From an uncultured Erysipelotrichaceae bacterium (GTDB taxonomy: Bacteria > Bacillota_I > Bacilli_A > RF39 > UBA660): 64,000 bases of DNA. Location: contig CADANC010000005.1 of the NCBI GenBank assembly GCA_902789225.1, forward strand, positions 1-64,000, given 5' to 3'. The notes below the pieces were generated by a model. That model was not told the origin of the DNA, did not search any database, and saw nothing but the letters and a program-made list of their open reading frames with translations. Below are positions 42,938 to 52,047 of the stretch, piece by piece. How positions within the stretch are numbered: the first letter of the stretch is position 1; every line of letters begins with the position of its first letter. Made by a program: the position numbers and the translations under genes.

Positions 42938-43756
42938 ATGGAACTAAAATTTATTACAAACGATTATGTATTAGCATGGAACCTATTATTTCAACCATCT
43001 TATACTACTGAATTAAATAATATAAAACAAAAGTTATGGGATAACTATAAAATTGAATATAATAACACATACAAGGATAAAGAACTTATATTTAAAGATT
43101 ATAAGAATTTTATACCTGAAAATGATTTAATATATAATATTATTTTTGAAAAAAAACAATTTGAAAAGATTAAAAATAATACTGAAAAATATAAAAAAGA
43201 ATTAGTTTATACCTGGGATTCTAATAAAACAAAGATAAATGATATATTAAGAAAATTATTAAGAAAGAATGTTATTCCTTATGATATATTTGTAGTTAAT
43301 AAAGAACTAAATTTACTAGATGCTTCTATTAATGACAATGAAGCTGGTACTAGAGGAAATCTAGTAATAGGAAAAGATGATAATAATTATATTAATACTA
43401 TATTAAATATAATATTATATGCACTTAGAAAGTCTATTAAAACTACGCCTGATAAAGAAAATATAACAAGAAGTATTATAGAACTAGCAGTATTATGTGA
43501 ATTACCTACAAAACTTACTAAGAAAAGTAACTATATCAGTGGAAATCCTGATTTAATAGATTTAAAAAGAAGAATCTACCCATATTGGTTAATGTATCTA
43601 GGAGTAAGAGTAGATGATATTCCTGCATACATGCAAAGGGATAGAATTGCTTTTTCAATGGATAATTATAAATATGATAAATCATTGAGTAGAATAGATA
43701 TAGAGGAGTTTATAGATTATATCTATAATAATATATATAAGAAAAATAAATTATAA
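42938..43756 (+). CDS. Hypothetical soluble protein upstream of polC
   Basis: ATG 42938 follows AGGTGAT; GTG 42929 is within that site. About 272 aa, no signal peptide or membrane helix. The sequence is mainly helical, with IYPYWLMYLGVRVDDIPAYMQRDR conserved-looking near the C-terminus. No family recognised. It sits 19 nt before polC and is probably co-transcribed with it. A replication role is unsupported beyond that. Confidence 0.6.
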   Translation: MELKFITNDYVLAWNLLFQPSYTTELNNIKQKLWDNYKIEYNNTYKDKELIFKDYKNFIPENDLIYNIIFEKKQFEKIKNNTEKYKKELVYTWDSNKTKINDILRKLLRKNVIPYDIFVVNKELNLLDASINDNEAGTRGNLVIGKDDNNYINTILNIILYALRKSIKTTPDKENITRSIIELAVLCELPTKLTKKSNYISGNPDLIDLKRRIYPYWLMYLGVRVDDIPAYMQRDRIAFSMDNYKYDKSLSRIDIEEFIDYIYNNIYKKNKL

Positions 43757-43775
43757 AATTCTATAGGGGGAGAAA

Positions 43776-46700
43776 ATGGATAAAAATATAACTAAAATAC
43801 TAGATAAAATTGAATTTGATAAAGAAAAATATTCTTACTTTGAAGATTCTAAAGTACAAAAAGTAAAAGTATTTAATTCTATCAATACATGGCATATTTT
43901 TATAGATAAAGTAAATCTTCTACCTGTAGAAATATTATATGAATTATATAATAAAATTAGTTCATTAGATGATAATGTATCTAATATAGAAATAATTTGG
44001 AATATAGAAAATCCAGATATAAATATTTATCTTACATACTACAATTTTATATTAGATAATATTAAAGGATTAAAACTAAAAGATCTTTATAAAGATAAAT
44101 TATTTATTAAAGATGATAATTTAATAATAAAAGCATCAAATGACTTAGAAAAAAGAAAAATAGAAAAATTGATTCCTAAATTAAATGAAATATATAATGA
44201 TTTAGGCTATTCTAAAGGAATAATAATGGAGTATGAAGAAGATACTTCTATTAATAGTGAAATAATAAAAGATTTAGAAATAAAAGAAGAAGATATTCCT
44301 AAAAAGAAAGTTACAAAAACTCAAACAGAAGAAAAGAAGACTTTTAGAAAAGAAGCAAAAGATCCAAATACAGTTTTAGGTAGAAATATAAAAGATGATC
44401 CTATTCGTATGAAAACAATTATTGGAGAAGATAATAATGTAATTGTAGAAGGAAAAGTATTTGGAACAGAATACTTTGAATCACCTAAAACAGATTTTAA
44501 AATAATTACTTTAAAAATAACTGATTATTCAGATTCTATTTATTGTAAGGTATTTGTAAGAGAAAACGATGAATATAAAAGATTAACTAAAGAATTAAAA
44601 GAAGGAACTTGGTTAAAAATCAGAGGATATACAAAAAATGATCCGTTTTCTCGTGAATTAGTTCTTAATGCCAGAGATATAATGAAAATCGAAAGAGAAG
44701 AAGCAGTAAGATTAGATACTGAAGAAGAAAAAAGAGTAGAACTACATACTCATACTAAAATGAGTCAAATGGATGGAACTATAGATGAAGTTGATTTAGT
44801 AAAACAAGCTATTAAATGGGGACATAAAGCAATTGCTATAACTGATCATAATGCTGTACAAGCATTCCCTCATGTGTTTAATTATGTAACAAGTTATAAT
44901 AAAGGATTAGAAGAAGGAAAAGAACCATTCAAAGCAATATATGGATTAGAATTAACTATGATAGATGATAAAGTAAATATAGTTACTCGTCCAAAAGATA
45001 TAAATATGCTTGATGAAGAATATGTTGTATTCGACTTTGAAACAACAGGATTTAATGCCGGTGGACAAGACCAAATAATAGAAATAGGAGCAGTAAAATT
45101 AAAAAATGGAGAAATATTAGAAAGATATGATGAATTAATAAATCCAGGTAGACCCCTACCAGAAAAGATTACTGCTATAACAAATATTACAGATGAAATG
45201 TTAAAAGGAAAAAGAACAGAAGAAGAAGCAATAAAAGACTTTATTAAATGGTTTGGCAATGACACAATGGTTGCTCATAACGCTAAATTTGATGTTTCTT
45301 TCTTAGAAATGTGCTATAAAAAATATGATTTAGGAACATATGAAAATACTGTAATTGATACTCTAGAATTATCTAGAACATTAGACAATAGTTTCGCAAG
45401 ACACTCACTAAGTGCTCTAGCAAAAAGATATGATATTTTAAAAACAGAAAAAAACCCTGATGGATTCTGGGATGAATCATCTCACCATAGAGGAGACTAT
45501 GATGCTGAAGGAACAGCACTAATCTTTCATAAGATGTTAAAGAAATTATCTAATAGAAATATAGATAACATGAAAGACTTAGATAAATTAGTAGATAAAG
45601 ATGAAATATATAAATATGGTAGAGAAAATCATATTAATTTGCTTGCTAAAAATAAAGTTGGATTAAAAAATCTATTTAAGATATTATCATTCGCATCAAC
45701 TATTTATTTATATAAAACCCCAAGAATTCCAAGAAGTGTAATAGAAGAATTAAGAGAAGGATTGCTAATTGGTAGTGGATGTTACCTAAGTGAAGTTTTC
45801 CAAGAAGCAAAATCCAAGTCAGACGATGAATTATCTAATATAATTAGATTTTATGATTATGTAGAAGTACAGCCTATGTCTTGTTATTCACATTTACTTG
45901 AAACAAATGAATTTGCTTCTACTGTAGAACTAGCTGCTCACCTAGAAAAAATAGTAAGAGTAACAGAAGATTGTGGAAAGATAATTGTCGCAACAGGAGA
46001 TGTACATAATCTAACAGAAGATGATTTAATATATAGAAAAATAATAGTTAATCAAAAAGTTCCTGGTGGAGGACGTCATGCTCTAGCAAGAAATGGAATA
46101 ACACAAATACCTAATGAATATTTTAGAACTACAAGAGAAATGCTAGATGAATTTAAATTCTTAGGAGAAGAAAAAGCTAAAGAAATAGTAATAACTAATA
46201 CTAATAAAATAGCTGATCAATGCGAAATAATTGAAGTTATTCCGGATACAAAAGGTATTCCATTCTCTCCACGTGTTAAATCAGATGATGGAAAAGAATA
46301 CCTAGATTGTCCAAAAGAAGTAACTAAACTAGTTTATACAAAAGCAGAAGAGTGGTATGGTAATCCGCTACCACATATGATAGAAGAACGTCTAGCAACA
46401 GAACTATATGGAGATATTGTATTAAAGATATTATCTGAAAAATTAGAAAAAGAAAACTTATCTCCAGAAGAATTTCAAATAAAAGTACATAAAGAATTAC
46501 ATGATAACTTAGTTAAAGGATCAGATAATGTTAATAAATTAGTAGGAGATTATTTAAAAGCAAATGATCCTGAATTAACAGATGAAGAATTACCTAAAGC
46601 AATAAAGAAAAATTTAGGTGGAATAATAGGTGGAGGATTCGATCCGATATATTTAATTGCACAACGTCTAGTTAAGCACTCAAATGATGAAGGATACTTA

Positions 46701-48407
46701 GTTGGTTCCAGAGGATCAGTAGGTTCAAGTATAGTAGCCTGTATGATGGGAATAACTGAAGTAAATGCATTATCTCCTCATTATAGATGTCCTAATTGTA
46801 AATTAAGTATATTTGATGAAGATGATGGAACTTCTCTAGGTTCAATTTATTCATCAGGATTCGACCTACCAGATAAGGATTGTCCTAATTGTCATACTAA
46901 AATGATTAAAGATGGACAAGATATGCCATTCGCAACATTCTTAGGATTTAATGCAGATAAAGTACCTGATATAGACTTAAATTTCTCAGATTTAAATCAA
47001 GCATCTGCTCATGCATATACAAAAGTATTGTTTGGAGAAAACAATGTATTTAAAGCAGGAACAGTAGGTACAGTAGCTGATAAAACAGCCTTTGGATTTG
47101 TAAAAGGATATTTAGAAGATAATAATATAAATGATATGAGAACTGCAGAAATTGAGCGCCTTGCGATAGGTATTACTGGAATAAAGAGAACAACAGGTCA
47201 ACATCCAGGAGGAATAGTAGTTATTCCAGATTATAAAGAAGTATATGATTTTACACCATATCAATATCCTGCAGATGACGCAACAGCTGCATGGAGAACA
47301 ACACACTTTGATTACCACTCAATTGACCAGTGCTTATTAAAATTAGATATATTAGGTCACTCAGATCCAACACAATTAAGACTAATTCACTTACAATCAA
47401 ATACTGAACCAAGTGAAGTTCCATTAGATGATAAAGACACTATGTCTATATTTACATCAACTAAAGTACTAGGAGTAACAAAAGAACAAATAATGTGTAA
47501 CACTGGAACACTAGGTATACCTGAATTTGGTACACCATTTACAATAGCCTTAGTAGAAGATACAAAACCAACTACTTTTGCAGAACTTGTAAAAATATCA
47601 GGTCTATCTCATGGAACTGATGTTTGGCTAGGAAACGCTCAAGAACTTATTCAAAATAAAGTGGTTCCATTTAAAGAAGTTATAGGTTGTCGTGACGATA
47701 TCATGGTATATCTAATGTATCATAATGTTAAACCAATAAAAGCATTTAAGATAATGGAGTTTGTCCGTAAAGGGAAAGCATCTAAAGAACCTGATACTTG
47801 GAAAGATCATGTAAAAACAATGCAAGAAGCAGATATTCCAGAATGGTTTATAAATTCATGTGCCAAAATAAAGTACATGTTCCCTAAAGCCCATGCTGCG
47901 GCTTACGTAATAAGTGCCTTTAGAATTGCTTGGTATAAAGTACATATGCCAGTATATTTCTATTCTTCATGGTTAACTACCAAAGCAACAGATATTGATG
48001 TAGAATCAATGATCGGTGGATATGATGCCATAAAAAGAAGATTAGAAGACATAATTACAAAAGGATATGAAGCAACAAATAAAGAAGCAGGAGAAGGAGA
48101 ATCTCTAAAAGTAGCATTAGAAGCAACAGCTAGAGGAATAAAATTCTTAAATGTAGATTTATATGAATCAGAAGCAACTATCTGGAAAGTAAAAAATGAT
48201 ACAGAAATATATCCACCTTTTTCAGCAATAGCTGGACTTGGAGAAACAGTTGCTAAAAAGATAGTAGAAGAAAGAGAAAAAGCACCATTTATCTCAAAAG
48301 AAGATTTACAAAGTAGAGGTAAAGTATCAGGAACTTTACTAGAAAAAATGAATGAAATGGGAGTGTTAAAAGATTTACCTGATTCAAATCAATTATCACT
48401 ATTTTAG
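43776..48407 (+). CDS. polC: DNA polymerase III alpha subunit, PolC type
   Basis: 1543 aa replicative polymerase of low-GC Gram-positives. Order: N-terminal domain (1-210), OB fold (about 215-310), PHP domain starting RVELHTHTKMSQMDGT (about 325), and an inserted DEDD proofreading exonuclease with VFDFETTGF (about 418), HNAKFDVSF and HRGDYDAEGTA. Polymerase palm residues lie in PDIDLNFSD, after a four-Cys zinc element (CPNC...CPNCH). The C-terminal QLSLF at the very end is a consensus beta-clamp-binding peptide. GGGGGAG precedes ATG. Confidence 0.98.
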   Translation: MDKNITKILDKIEFDKEKYSYFEDSKVQKVKVFNSINTWHIFIDKVNLLPVEILYELYNKISSLDDNVSNIEIIWNIENPDINIYLTYYNFILDNIKGLKLKDLYKDKLFIKDDNLIIKASNDLEKRKIEKLIPKLNEIYNDLGYSKGIIMEYEEDTSINSEIIKDLEIKEEDIPKKKVTKTQTEEKKTFRKEAKDPNTVLGRNIKDDPIRMKTIIGEDNNVIVEGKVFGTEYFESPKTDFKIITLKITDYSDSIYCKVFVRENDEYKRLTKELKEGTWLKIRGYTKNDPFSRELVLNARDIMKIEREEAVRLDTEEEKRVELHTHTKMSQMDGTIDEVDLVKQAIKWGHKAIAITDHNAVQAFPHVFNYVTSYNKGLEEGKEPFKAIYGLELTMIDDKVNIVTRPKDINMLDEEYVVFDFETTGFNAGGQDQIIEIGAVKLKNGEILERYDELINPGRPLPEKITAITNITDEMLKGKRTEEEAIKDFIKWFGNDTMVAHNAKFDVSFLEMCYKKYDLGTYENTVIDTLELSRTLDNSFARHSLSALAKRYDILKTEKNPDGFWDESSHHRGDYDAEGTALIFHKMLKKLSNRNIDNMKDLDKLVDKDEIYKYGRENHINLLAKNKVGLKNLFKILSFASTIYLYKTPRIPRSVIEELREGLLIGSGCYLSEVFQEAKSKSDDELSNIIRFYDYVEVQPMSCYSHLLETNEFASTVELAAHLEKIVRVTEDCGKIIVATGDVHNLTEDDLIYRKIIVNQKVPGGGRHALARNGITQIPNEYFRTTREMLDEFKFLGEEKAKEIVITNTNKIADQCEIIEVIPDTKGIPFSPRVKSDDGKEYLDCPKEVTKLVYTKAEEWYGNPLPHMIEERLATELYGDIVLKILSEKLEKENLSPEEFQIKVHKELHDNLVKGSDNVNKLVGDYLKANDPELTDEELPKAIKKNLGGIIGGGFDPIYLIAQRLVKHSNDEGYLVGSRGSVGSSIVACMMGITEVNALSPHYRCPNCKLSIFDEDDGTSLGSIYSSGFDLPDKDCPNCHTKMIKDGQDMPFATFLGFNADKVPDIDLNFSDLNQASAHAYTKVLFGENNVFKAGTVGTVADKTAFGFVKGYLEDNNINDMRTAEIERLAIGITGIKRTTGQHPGGIVVIPDYKEVYDFTPYQYPADDATAAWRTTHFDYHSIDQCLLKLDILGHSDPTQLRLIHLQSNTEPSEVPLDDKDTMSIFTSTKVLGVTKEQIMCNTGTLGIPEFGTPFTIALVEDTKPTTFAELVKISGLSHGTDVWLGNAQELIQNKVVPFKEVIGCRDDIMVYLMYHNVKPIKAFKIMEFVRKGKASKEPDTWKDHVKTMQEADIPEWFINSCAKIKYMFPKAHAAAYVISAFRIAWYKVHMPVYFYSSWLTTKATDIDVESMIGGYDAIKRRLEDIITKGYEATNKEAGEGESLKVALEATARGIKFLNVDLYESEATIWKVKNDTEIYPPFSAIAGLGETVAKKIVEEREKAPFISKEDLQSRGKVSGTLLEKMNEMGVLKDLPDSNQLSLF

Positions 48408-48415
48408 GAGGAATT

Positions 48416-49330
48416 ATGGATAAAAAGAAAATAGTAATAATAGGATGTGGAAATGTAGGAATGTCCTATGCATATGCATTATTAAATCAAAGAACTTATT
48501 GTAATGAATTAGCATTAATAGATTTAAATGTAGAAAGAGTACAAGGAGAAGTAATGGATCTAAACCATTGCTTAGCCTTTTCTCCATCAAAAATAAAAAT
48601 AAAAGTAGGAACTTATGAAGATTGTAGTGATGCCGATTTAATTGTAATAGCTGCAGGAGCAAATCAAAAAGAAGGAGAAACAAGATTAGATTTATTAAAT
48701 AAAAATAGTAAAATATTTAAAGGTATAATAGACGAAGTTATGAAGAATAATTTCAAAGGAGTATTTTTAATCGCAACAAATCCAGTAGATATAATGACAT
48801 ATGTCACACAAAAATATTCTAATTTACCAAAGAATAGAGTAATAGGTAGTGGAACTACATTAGATACTGCAAGACTTCGTTTCTTAGTAGGAGAAAAACT
48901 AAATATTGATCCTACTAATATTCATGGTTATGTAATAGGAGAACACGGAGATTCTGAATTTATTCCTTGGTCAGATGTAACAGTTGCTATGCAAAATATT
49001 AGTGATTTCTTAAGTGAAGATGAAATGTCATCAATTGCAGAAGAAGTAAAAAATGCTGCCTATGAAATAATCAACAAAAAAGGCGCAACTTACTATGGTA
49101 TAGGAATGACTCTAGTAAAAATAACAAATGCTATTTTAGGTAATGAAAACTCAGTAATAGTAGTTTCTTCTTATGATGAAGCTAATGATGTATATATAGG
49201 TTTGCCTTCAGTAATAAATGCAAATGGAGCAGAAAGAAAAATATACTTCAAACTAAATGATGAAGAAACAGCTAAACTACAAAACTCTATAAATATTATT
49301 AAAGAAAATATAAATAAAATGGAGTTCTAG
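48416..49330 (+). CDS. ldh: L-lactate dehydrogenase
   Basis: 304 aa. NAD-binding GCGNVG near residues 11-16, substrate Arg in the loop GETRLDLL, NPVD strand, and catalytic His in GEHGDSE near 178-184. Reduces pyruvate to lactate and regenerates NAD+, in line with a fermentative lifestyle. AGGAGG overlaps the polC stop, so translation may be linked. A missing or changed segment was not seen; the malate dehydrogenase alternative is less likely given sequence around the specificity loop (GANQKEGETR). Confidence 0.93.
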   Translation: MDKKKIVIIGCGNVGMSYAYALLNQRTYCNELALIDLNVERVQGEVMDLNHCLAFSPSKIKIKVGTYEDCSDADLIVIAAGANQKEGETRLDLLNKNSKIFKGIIDEVMKNNFKGVFLIATNPVDIMTYVTQKYSNLPKNRVIGSGTTLDTARLRFLVGEKLNIDPTNIHGYVIGEHGDSEFIPWSDVTVAMQNISDFLSEDEMSSIAEEVKNAAYEIINKKGATYYGIGMTLVKITNAILGNENSVIVVSSYDEANDVYIGLPSVINANGAERKIYFKLNDEETAKLQNSINIIKENINKMEF

Positions 49331-50176
49331 ATGAATGGAGTTCTTCTAATAAATAAAGAAAAAGGAATTACTTCAAGTGATGTAGTAGTTAGACTAAAAC
49401 ATATTCTAAATACTAAAAAAGTAGGTCATACCGGTACATTAGATCCTCTAGCTCAAGGTCTAATGTTAGTAACAGTAGGAAAAGCTACAAAGATATCAAA
49501 TCTATTAACAGAAAAATATAAAGAATATATCGCAACATTTGAATTAGGCTATCAAACAGATACATATGATACAGAAGGAAAAGTAATTAATAAAAGTGAT
49601 AAATTAGTCGATAAAGACAAGATAATAAAAGTAATTAATTCATATAAAAAGACATATTTACAAGAAGTACCAATATATTCATCAGTTAAAGTAAATGGAA
49701 AAAAACTATATGAATATGCTAGAAATAATATTGAAGTTGAACTTCCTAAAAGAGAAGTAGAAATAAAAGATATTGAAATATTATCTATCGAAGAAAATAA
49801 AGTAGTAATAAAAACTTTTGTATCTAAAGGAACATATATAAGAAGTCTAATAAATGATATTGGATTGTCATTAGAAACATATGCTACAATGACAAATTTA
49901 ATTAGAACTAAAGTAGATAAATATAATCTAGAAGATGCTTATACACTAGAAGATGTAGAAAAAAATAATTACAAATTATTAAGTATAGAAGAAGTACTAG
50001 ATTATCCTAAAATAGAATTAGATGATGAGCAATATAAGAAGGTATCAAACGGAGTAAAATTATCTAATGATTATAATATTAATGATAAGGTAATTTTTAC
50101 ATATAATAATCATTTAGTCGCAATATATGAAAAAAAAGATAATAACTTAATACCTTTTATAGTATTTAATTTATAA
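49331..50176 (+). CDS. truB: tRNA pseudouridine-55 synthase
   Basis: 281 aa. Catalytic Asp in HTGTLDPLAQGLM near residues 36-47, KATKIS and a KGTYIRSLINDIG strand near 170-182, plus a C-terminal PUA-like segment. Forms pseudouridine 55 in the T loop of tRNAs. It begins directly after the ldh stop; GGAG lies within the last ldh codons. Confidence 0.96.
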   Translation: MNGVLLINKEKGITSSDVVVRLKHILNTKKVGHTGTLDPLAQGLMLVTVGKATKISNLLTEKYKEYIATFELGYQTDTYDTEGKVINKSDKLVDKDKIIKVINSYKKTYLQEVPIYSSVKVNGKKLYEYARNNIEVELPKREVEIKDIEILSIEENKVVIKTFVSKGTYIRSLINDIGLSLETYATMTNLIRTKVDKYNLEDAYTLEDVEKNNYKLLSIEEVLDYPKIELDDEQYKKVSNGVKLSNDYNINDKVIFTYNNHLVAIYEKKDNNLIPFIVFNL

Positions 50177-50209
50177 ATAATAAAAAATCTTTGTATTTTA
50201 GACATTTTG

Positions 50210-50218
50210 TGTTATAAT
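50210..50218 (+). promoter_or_regulatory. Extended -10 promoter of the nusA operon
   Basis: TGT followed by TATAAT (50213-50218); the -35 (TTGTAT, 50191-50196, 16-nt spacer) is weak, consistent with an extended -10 element. Confidence 0.6.
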
Positions 50219-50230
50219 ACAAACAGAAAG

Positions 50231-50248
50231 GAGTGGAGGAATCCACTC
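50231..50248 (+). promoter_or_regulatory. Leader hairpin before rimP-like gene
   Basis: GAGTGGA / TCCACTC pair (7 bp) around a GGAA (GNRA-type) tetraloop, followed by a loosely T-rich stretch and the GGAGG of the next gene. A similar GAGTGG...CCACTC hairpin is recalled before ylxS/rimP in other Firmicutes, possibly an attenuator for NusA autoregulation. Confidence 0.55.
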
Positions 50249-50272
50249 TATTTATATTTTTTGGAGGTAGTA

Positions 50273-50536
50273 ATGAGAGAAAAAATAAATGAATTAGTAA
50301 AGGAAGAAATCGATAAACTGAATGTATCTATAAGTGATGTTAACATCGAAAAAGTAGAAGGAAAAAATGTACTTAATATAGAACTAGATTGTGAAGAAAC
50401 AATTGATCTAAATAAAATAACTGAAGCTTCTACTATTATTAATCAATTAATAGATAAAGAAGAAAATATACTTAAAGAAAATGATATCGATGAAGTAGAT
50501 ATTTATTCAAAAGAAAAGGGTGGAGAAGATGAATAG
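50273..50536 (+). CDS. Short RimP-like protein (N-terminal domain only)
   Basis: ATG 50273 follows TTGGAGG. 87 aa. LNVSISDVNIEKVEGKNVLNIELD then DLNKITEASTIINQLID matches the N-terminal alpha/beta domain of RimP, a 30S maturation factor of about 150 aa. The C-terminal SH3-like domain is absent and the frame ends at TAG inside the first codons of nusA (8-nt overlap). The rimP-nusA-ylxR-infB gene order supports the call. No second fragment of the missing domain is seen, so it is a stable short form rather than a fresh frameshift. Confidence 0.65.
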   Translation: MREKINELVKEEIDKLNVSISDVNIEKVEGKNVLNIELDCEETIDLNKITEASTIINQLIDKEENILKENDIDEVDIYSKEKGGEDE

Positions 50537-51764
50537 TAAAGAATTCAAAATAGCATTAGATAATATCGTAAAAGAAAAAAATATTGATCCAGAAGTTATC
50601 TATGGAGCAATGGAAACTGCACTTACAAGTGCATATAAAAAGAATTTTAATTCTAAAACAAATGTAAAAGTAATATTCAACAGAGATACAGGAGATATTA
50701 AAGTATATTCATATTTAACTGTTGTACCTGATGATAAATTAACTAAAGAAGAATATGAAGAAAAAAGATTTGAAGAATATGCAACTAATGAAGATATAGA
50801 TACTAAAGAAGAAGCTGAAGAAGAAGAAAAGGCATTCCAAGAAGAAGTTAGAAAGGCTGAAGAAGCTGGATTAGAACCTCCTAAGAAAGATAAAAACAAA
50901 TCAATTTATTTCAATCCTGAAACAGAAATTAAATTAAGTGAAGCTAAGAAGATTGATAAGACTCTAGAAGTAGGAGATACAATCGATACAGAAGTTACTC
51001 CTCATGATTTTGGTAGAGTAGCAGCTTCAACTGCTAAACAAGTAGTTACTCAAAAGATTCGTGAAGCAGAACGTTCATCAATTATGGATGAATTCGGTGA
51101 TAAACAAGATGAATTATTAGTAGGAACAGTTGCTTTAGAAGATACAGATAATTTCTTTATTGATCTTGGAAGAACAAATGGTATCTTACCTAAGAAAGAT
51201 ATTATTCCTGGTGAAAAAATTGAAATGGGAGCAAGAATTAAAGTATATGTAACTAAGATTGATAACAATGGAAGAAACTTAGTAGTACTTTTATCTAGAA
51301 CTCATTATGGATTTGTTAAGAGATTATTTGAAGATGAAATACCTGAAATAACAGATGGAACTGTAATGATCTATAGTGTTGCTAGAGAAGCAGGAAATAG
51401 AAGTAAAGTAGCAGTTTATTCAACTAATCCAAATGTAGATCCTATAGGAGCATGCATTGGAGAAAAAGGAAGCAGAATTGCTCATATAATTGAAGAATTA
51501 AATGGAGAAAAATTAGATGTAGTTAGATATGATGAAGATCCAGCTATATTTATAGAAAATGCTCTATCACCTGCTAAAGAACTTTTAGTAGCAGTAACTG
51601 ATCCAAAGAATAAAGAAGCAATGGTAATAGCAGATGGAGATAACTTCTCACTAGCTATAGGTAAAAAAGGACAAAATGCTAGATTAGCATCACGTCTAAC
51701 TCATTTCAAAATTGATATAAAAACAACAGATCAAGCTCGTGAAGAAGGAATTAATTTAAGATAG
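50529..51764 (+). CDS. nusA: Transcription termination/antitermination protein NusA
   Basis: ATG 50529 with GGTGGAG 4 nt upstream; GTG 50520 is inside that site. About 411 aa. N-terminal RNA polymerase-binding domain (1-150), containing an unusual acidic insertion of about 45 residues (EEAEEEEKAFQEEVRKAEE). S1 domain (about 195-265) and two KH domains with DPIGACIGEKGSR and AIGKKGQNARLA. Binds RNA polymerase and nascent RNA. Confidence 0.95.
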   Translation: MNSKEFKIALDNIVKEKNIDPEVIYGAMETALTSAYKKNFNSKTNVKVIFNRDTGDIKVYSYLTVVPDDKLTKEEYEEKRFEEYATNEDIDTKEEAEEEEKAFQEEVRKAEEAGLEPPKKDKNKSIYFNPETEIKLSEAKKIDKTLEVGDTIDTEVTPHDFGRVAASTAKQVVTQKIREAERSSIMDEFGDKQDELLVGTVALEDTDNFFIDLGRTNGILPKKDIIPGEKIEMGARIKVYVTKIDNNGRNLVVLLSRTHYGFVKRLFEDEIPEITDGTVMIYSVAREAGNRSKVAVYSTNPNVDPIGACIGEKGSRIAHIIEELNGEKLDVVRYDEDPAIFIENALSPAKELLVAVTDPKNKEAMVIADGDNFSLAIGKKGQNARLASRLTHFKIDIKTTDQAREEGINLR

Positions 51765-51773
51765 GTGATTCTT

Positions 51774-52037
51774 ATGAAGACAAAGAAAATACCTTTAAGA
51801 ACATGTGTAGTAACACGTGAACAATTTCCAAAACAAGAACTATTACGAGTTGTAAAAGACAATACTGGAAAAGTATTCGTTGATGAAACAGGAAAAGCAA
51901 ACGGAAGAGGAGCATATATCAAAAAAGATCTAGATGTATTAGAAAAAGCAATTAAAACAAAAGCATTAGAAAAACATCTAGAATGTAAGATAGAAGATAA
52001 GATTTATGAAGATATAAAAAATATTATAGAAAAGTGA
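51774..52037 (+). CDS. ylxR: YlxR (RnpM) family RNA-binding protein
   Basis: ATG 51774 follows TAGGTGAT; upstream GTG 51765 is in that site. 87 aa. PLRTCVVTREQFPKQELLRVV and the GRGAYI motif define YlxR/DUF448. In B. subtilis this protein (RnpM) binds RNase P RNA and modulates its activity. Position between nusA and infB is the usual one. Ends with TGA. Confidence 0.93.
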   Translation: MKTKKIPLRTCVVTREQFPKQELLRVVKDNTGKVFVDETGKANGRGAYIKKDLDVLEKAIKTKALEKHLECKIEDKIYEDIKNIIEK

Positions 52038-52047
52038 GGTGCATTTT

